A stretch of DNA of 64,000 bases from Helicobacter sp. 'house sparrow 1' (GTDB lineage: Bacteria > Campylobacterota > Campylobacteria > Campylobacterales > Helicobacteraceae): NCBI RefSeq assembly GCF_900199585.1, contig NZ_FZQY01000004.1, forward strand, positions 310,001 to 374,000, in the 5' to 3' direction. The number at the start of each line of letters is the position of its first letter. The stretch's first letter is position 1. A program made the position numbers and the translations under genes. Under the pieces are notes generated by a model. It was not told the DNA's origin, made no database searches, and worked only from the letters and a program-made list of their open reading frames with translations. Shown here in pieces: positions 63,023 to 64,000 of this stretch.

Positions 63023-63051
63023 CTAGGCATCTTAGCATTTAGGAGAAGGTA

Positions 63052-63483
63052 ATGTCTGTAGAAGCAGAACTTAGTTTGCGTCTTATGGCATTGGTTTTTG
63101 TGGTCTTTTTGGCAACTTTATATTTGCTGAATATTTGGCTTTTTAAACCGATGGTTTTATATATGGAAAAGCGTGACAAATCTATTAATGATGATGTCCA
63201 AGAAATTAGGAATAGTGCAGATGAAGTGGAGCTCATTACAAAAGAGATAAATGAGATTTTAAATCAAGCACGGATTGAGGCAAAGCAAATGTTAGATAAG
63301 GCTTCAAATGATGCCAAGGTTGTTTGTGAAGCCAAAATAGCAAGATATAGATCTGAAAATCAAGCAAAACTTGAAGAGTTTCGTAACAAACTTCAAGCAC
63401 AAAAGCAAGATTTAAAAAATTCTTTATTACAAGATAGGGCTATTTTTCAAGATGCCTTACAAACAAAACTACAAACAATCTAA
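63052..63483 (+). CDS. atpF': F0F1 ATP synthase subunit b'
   Basis: A 143-residue peripheral-stalk subunit: one N-terminal transmembrane helix (RLMALVFVVFLATLYLLNIWLF) ending at the conserved KPMVLYMEKRDKSI, then a long charged helix for the dimeric stalk. It is paired with atpF, as in other bacteria that encode b and b' separately, including Campylobacterota. It starts the atpF'-atpF-atpH part of the operon, whose remainder lies beyond the window. Confidence 0.95.
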   Translation: MSVEAELSLRLMALVFVVFLATLYLLNIWLFKPMVLYMEKRDKSINDDVQEIRNSADEVELITKEINEILNQARIEAKQMLDKASNDAKVVCEAKIARYRSENQAKLEEFRNKLQAQKQDLKNSLLQDRAIFQDALQTKLQTI

Positions 63484-63494
63484 GGAGTGGGGGA

Positions 63495-64000
63495 ATGAAG
63501 ATTATTATAAGTTTTTTTCTACTTTTTTCTACTTTAGTATTTGCAACAGCTGTAGATCTTAGTCAAACAGATATGCTTGAAAGGACAATCAATTTTGTAA
63601 TTTTTATTGCTATTTTGTGGTATTTTTTTGCAGCTAAAGCAAAAGATTTTTTTGCTTCAAGAAGAGAAAAAATTGCAGAGCGTCTCTCTGAAGTTCAGGA
63701 AAGATTAAAGGTAGCAAAGAATGATAAAGAGCACGCATTAAGAAAGTTGGAAGAAGCCAGAGAAAAGGCAAATGAGATTCTTGAAGTAGCCAAAAAAGAG
63801 GCTTATGTGATTGCTCAAAAGATTGAAGAACAATCTAGTATTGATATTGAGACGATGAGAAAAAACACAGAGGTGTTGATGGAATTTGAGCAGAGGAAGA
63901 TGCAAAAAGAAGTGGTAGAGGAAGTTTTACACGAAGTATTCTCTCAAAATCAACTCAATACTGCTGAATACATTAATATCCTTGAAAGAAAGGTAGTGTG
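63495..64000 (+). CDS. atpF: F0F1 ATP synthase subunit b, 5' part
   Basis: An open frame of 168 residues running off the window end. It starts at an ATG seven bases after AAGGAG. The N-terminus (MKIIISFFLLFSTLVFATA) looks like a cleavable signal sequence, which Helicobacter-type b subunits often have, followed by the membrane helix (INFVIFIAILWYFFAAKA), then the long charged stalk helix. It follows atpF' with 11 bases between the genes, and its end is not seen. Confidence 0.93.
   Translation, partial: MKIIISFFLLFSTLVFATAVDLSQTDMLERTINFVIFIAILWYFFAAKAKDFFASRREKIAERLSEVQERLKVAKNDKEHALRKLEEAREKANEILEVAKKEAYVIAQKIEEQSSIDIETMRKNTEVLMEFEQRKMQKEVVEEVLHEVFSQNQLNTAEYINILERKVV

Noticed and set aside
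1-64000. Mobile elements, prophage or restriction-modification genes
   Set aside because: No transposase, integrase, phage or methylase signature was recognised, and gene order is largely that of core Helicobacter blocks.

Overview
The window is a compact, AT-rich bacterial chromosome segment, almost certainly from a Helicobacter (Campylobacterota). The evidence is the mixture of genes and their order. There is a complete run of pseudaminic-acid genes, a TlpD-type zinc-binding chemoreceptor next to PBP1A, a b/b' pair of F-ATPase stalk genes after parAB, a receiver-like acidic protein before gmk-tatA-argS, a family of short outer-membrane proteins ending in aromatic-x-Phe, and a large autotransporter. 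Several blocks follow the order known from H. pylori. The species cannot be named from this sequence alone. I see no rRNA, tRNA, insertion sequence, prophage or CRISPR array. Gene density is very high and many genes overlap by 1-4 bases.

Layout. 1-3650: the 3' part of murD, then a Crp/Fnr-type regulator and three paralogous outer-membrane barrels, all overlapping or nearly so. 3695-11505: an M23 peptidoglycan hydrolase, minC, lpxC, a tsaB-like gene, thrB, ylxR, infB, rbfA and rimP (cell envelope, then translation). 11507-14551: panB, ruvB and a type II NADH dehydrogenase-like flavoprotein. 14588-19206, minus strand: a short-chain reductase, dapA, an M16 protease, pyrD and a gamma-carbonic-anhydrase-like protein. 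19482-23581: fliP, ppk and glmU. 23584-27283, minus strand: argS, tatA, gmk and the acidic receiver-like protein. 27362-32621: the nuclease nucT, a yqeY-like gene, then flgH-pseF-pseG-pseH-pseI behind a well-formed sigma-54 promoter, meeting fur head-on. 32817-37779: tlpD, PBP1A, a DUF507 gene and carA. 37839-41813, minus strand: a small unknown gene, an NFACT (RqcH-like) gene, recN and nadK. 41919-49016: a TauE/SafE transporter, a SPOR protein, glyA-lysS-cvpA, lnt and a LolD-like ATPase. 49022-53825: a fourth outer-membrane protein of the same family with dus, then queC, cca and tal. 53972-58657: a 1561-residue autotransporter. 58723-64000: obgE, fmt, birA, parA, parB and the start of the ATP synthase operon (atpF', atpF cut by the window end).

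How it works together. Most of the content is housekeeping: translation, peptidoglycan and LPS precursors, nucleotides, amino acids and the ATP synthase. The accessory parts concern the cell surface: the regulator-plus-barrel cluster, the isolated fourth barrel whose start codon sits on an A9 tract, the autotransporter with four short cysteine loops, and the flgH-pse operon. The last is the most informative system here. Four of the six enzymes needed for CMP-pseudaminic acid, the sugar that glycosylates flagellins, are joined without gaps to a flagellar L-ring gene downstream of a GG-N10-GC sigma-54 element. This suggests that flagellin glycosylation and basal-body assembly are co-transcribed. 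The FlgH encoded there appears to lack its lipobox cysteine.
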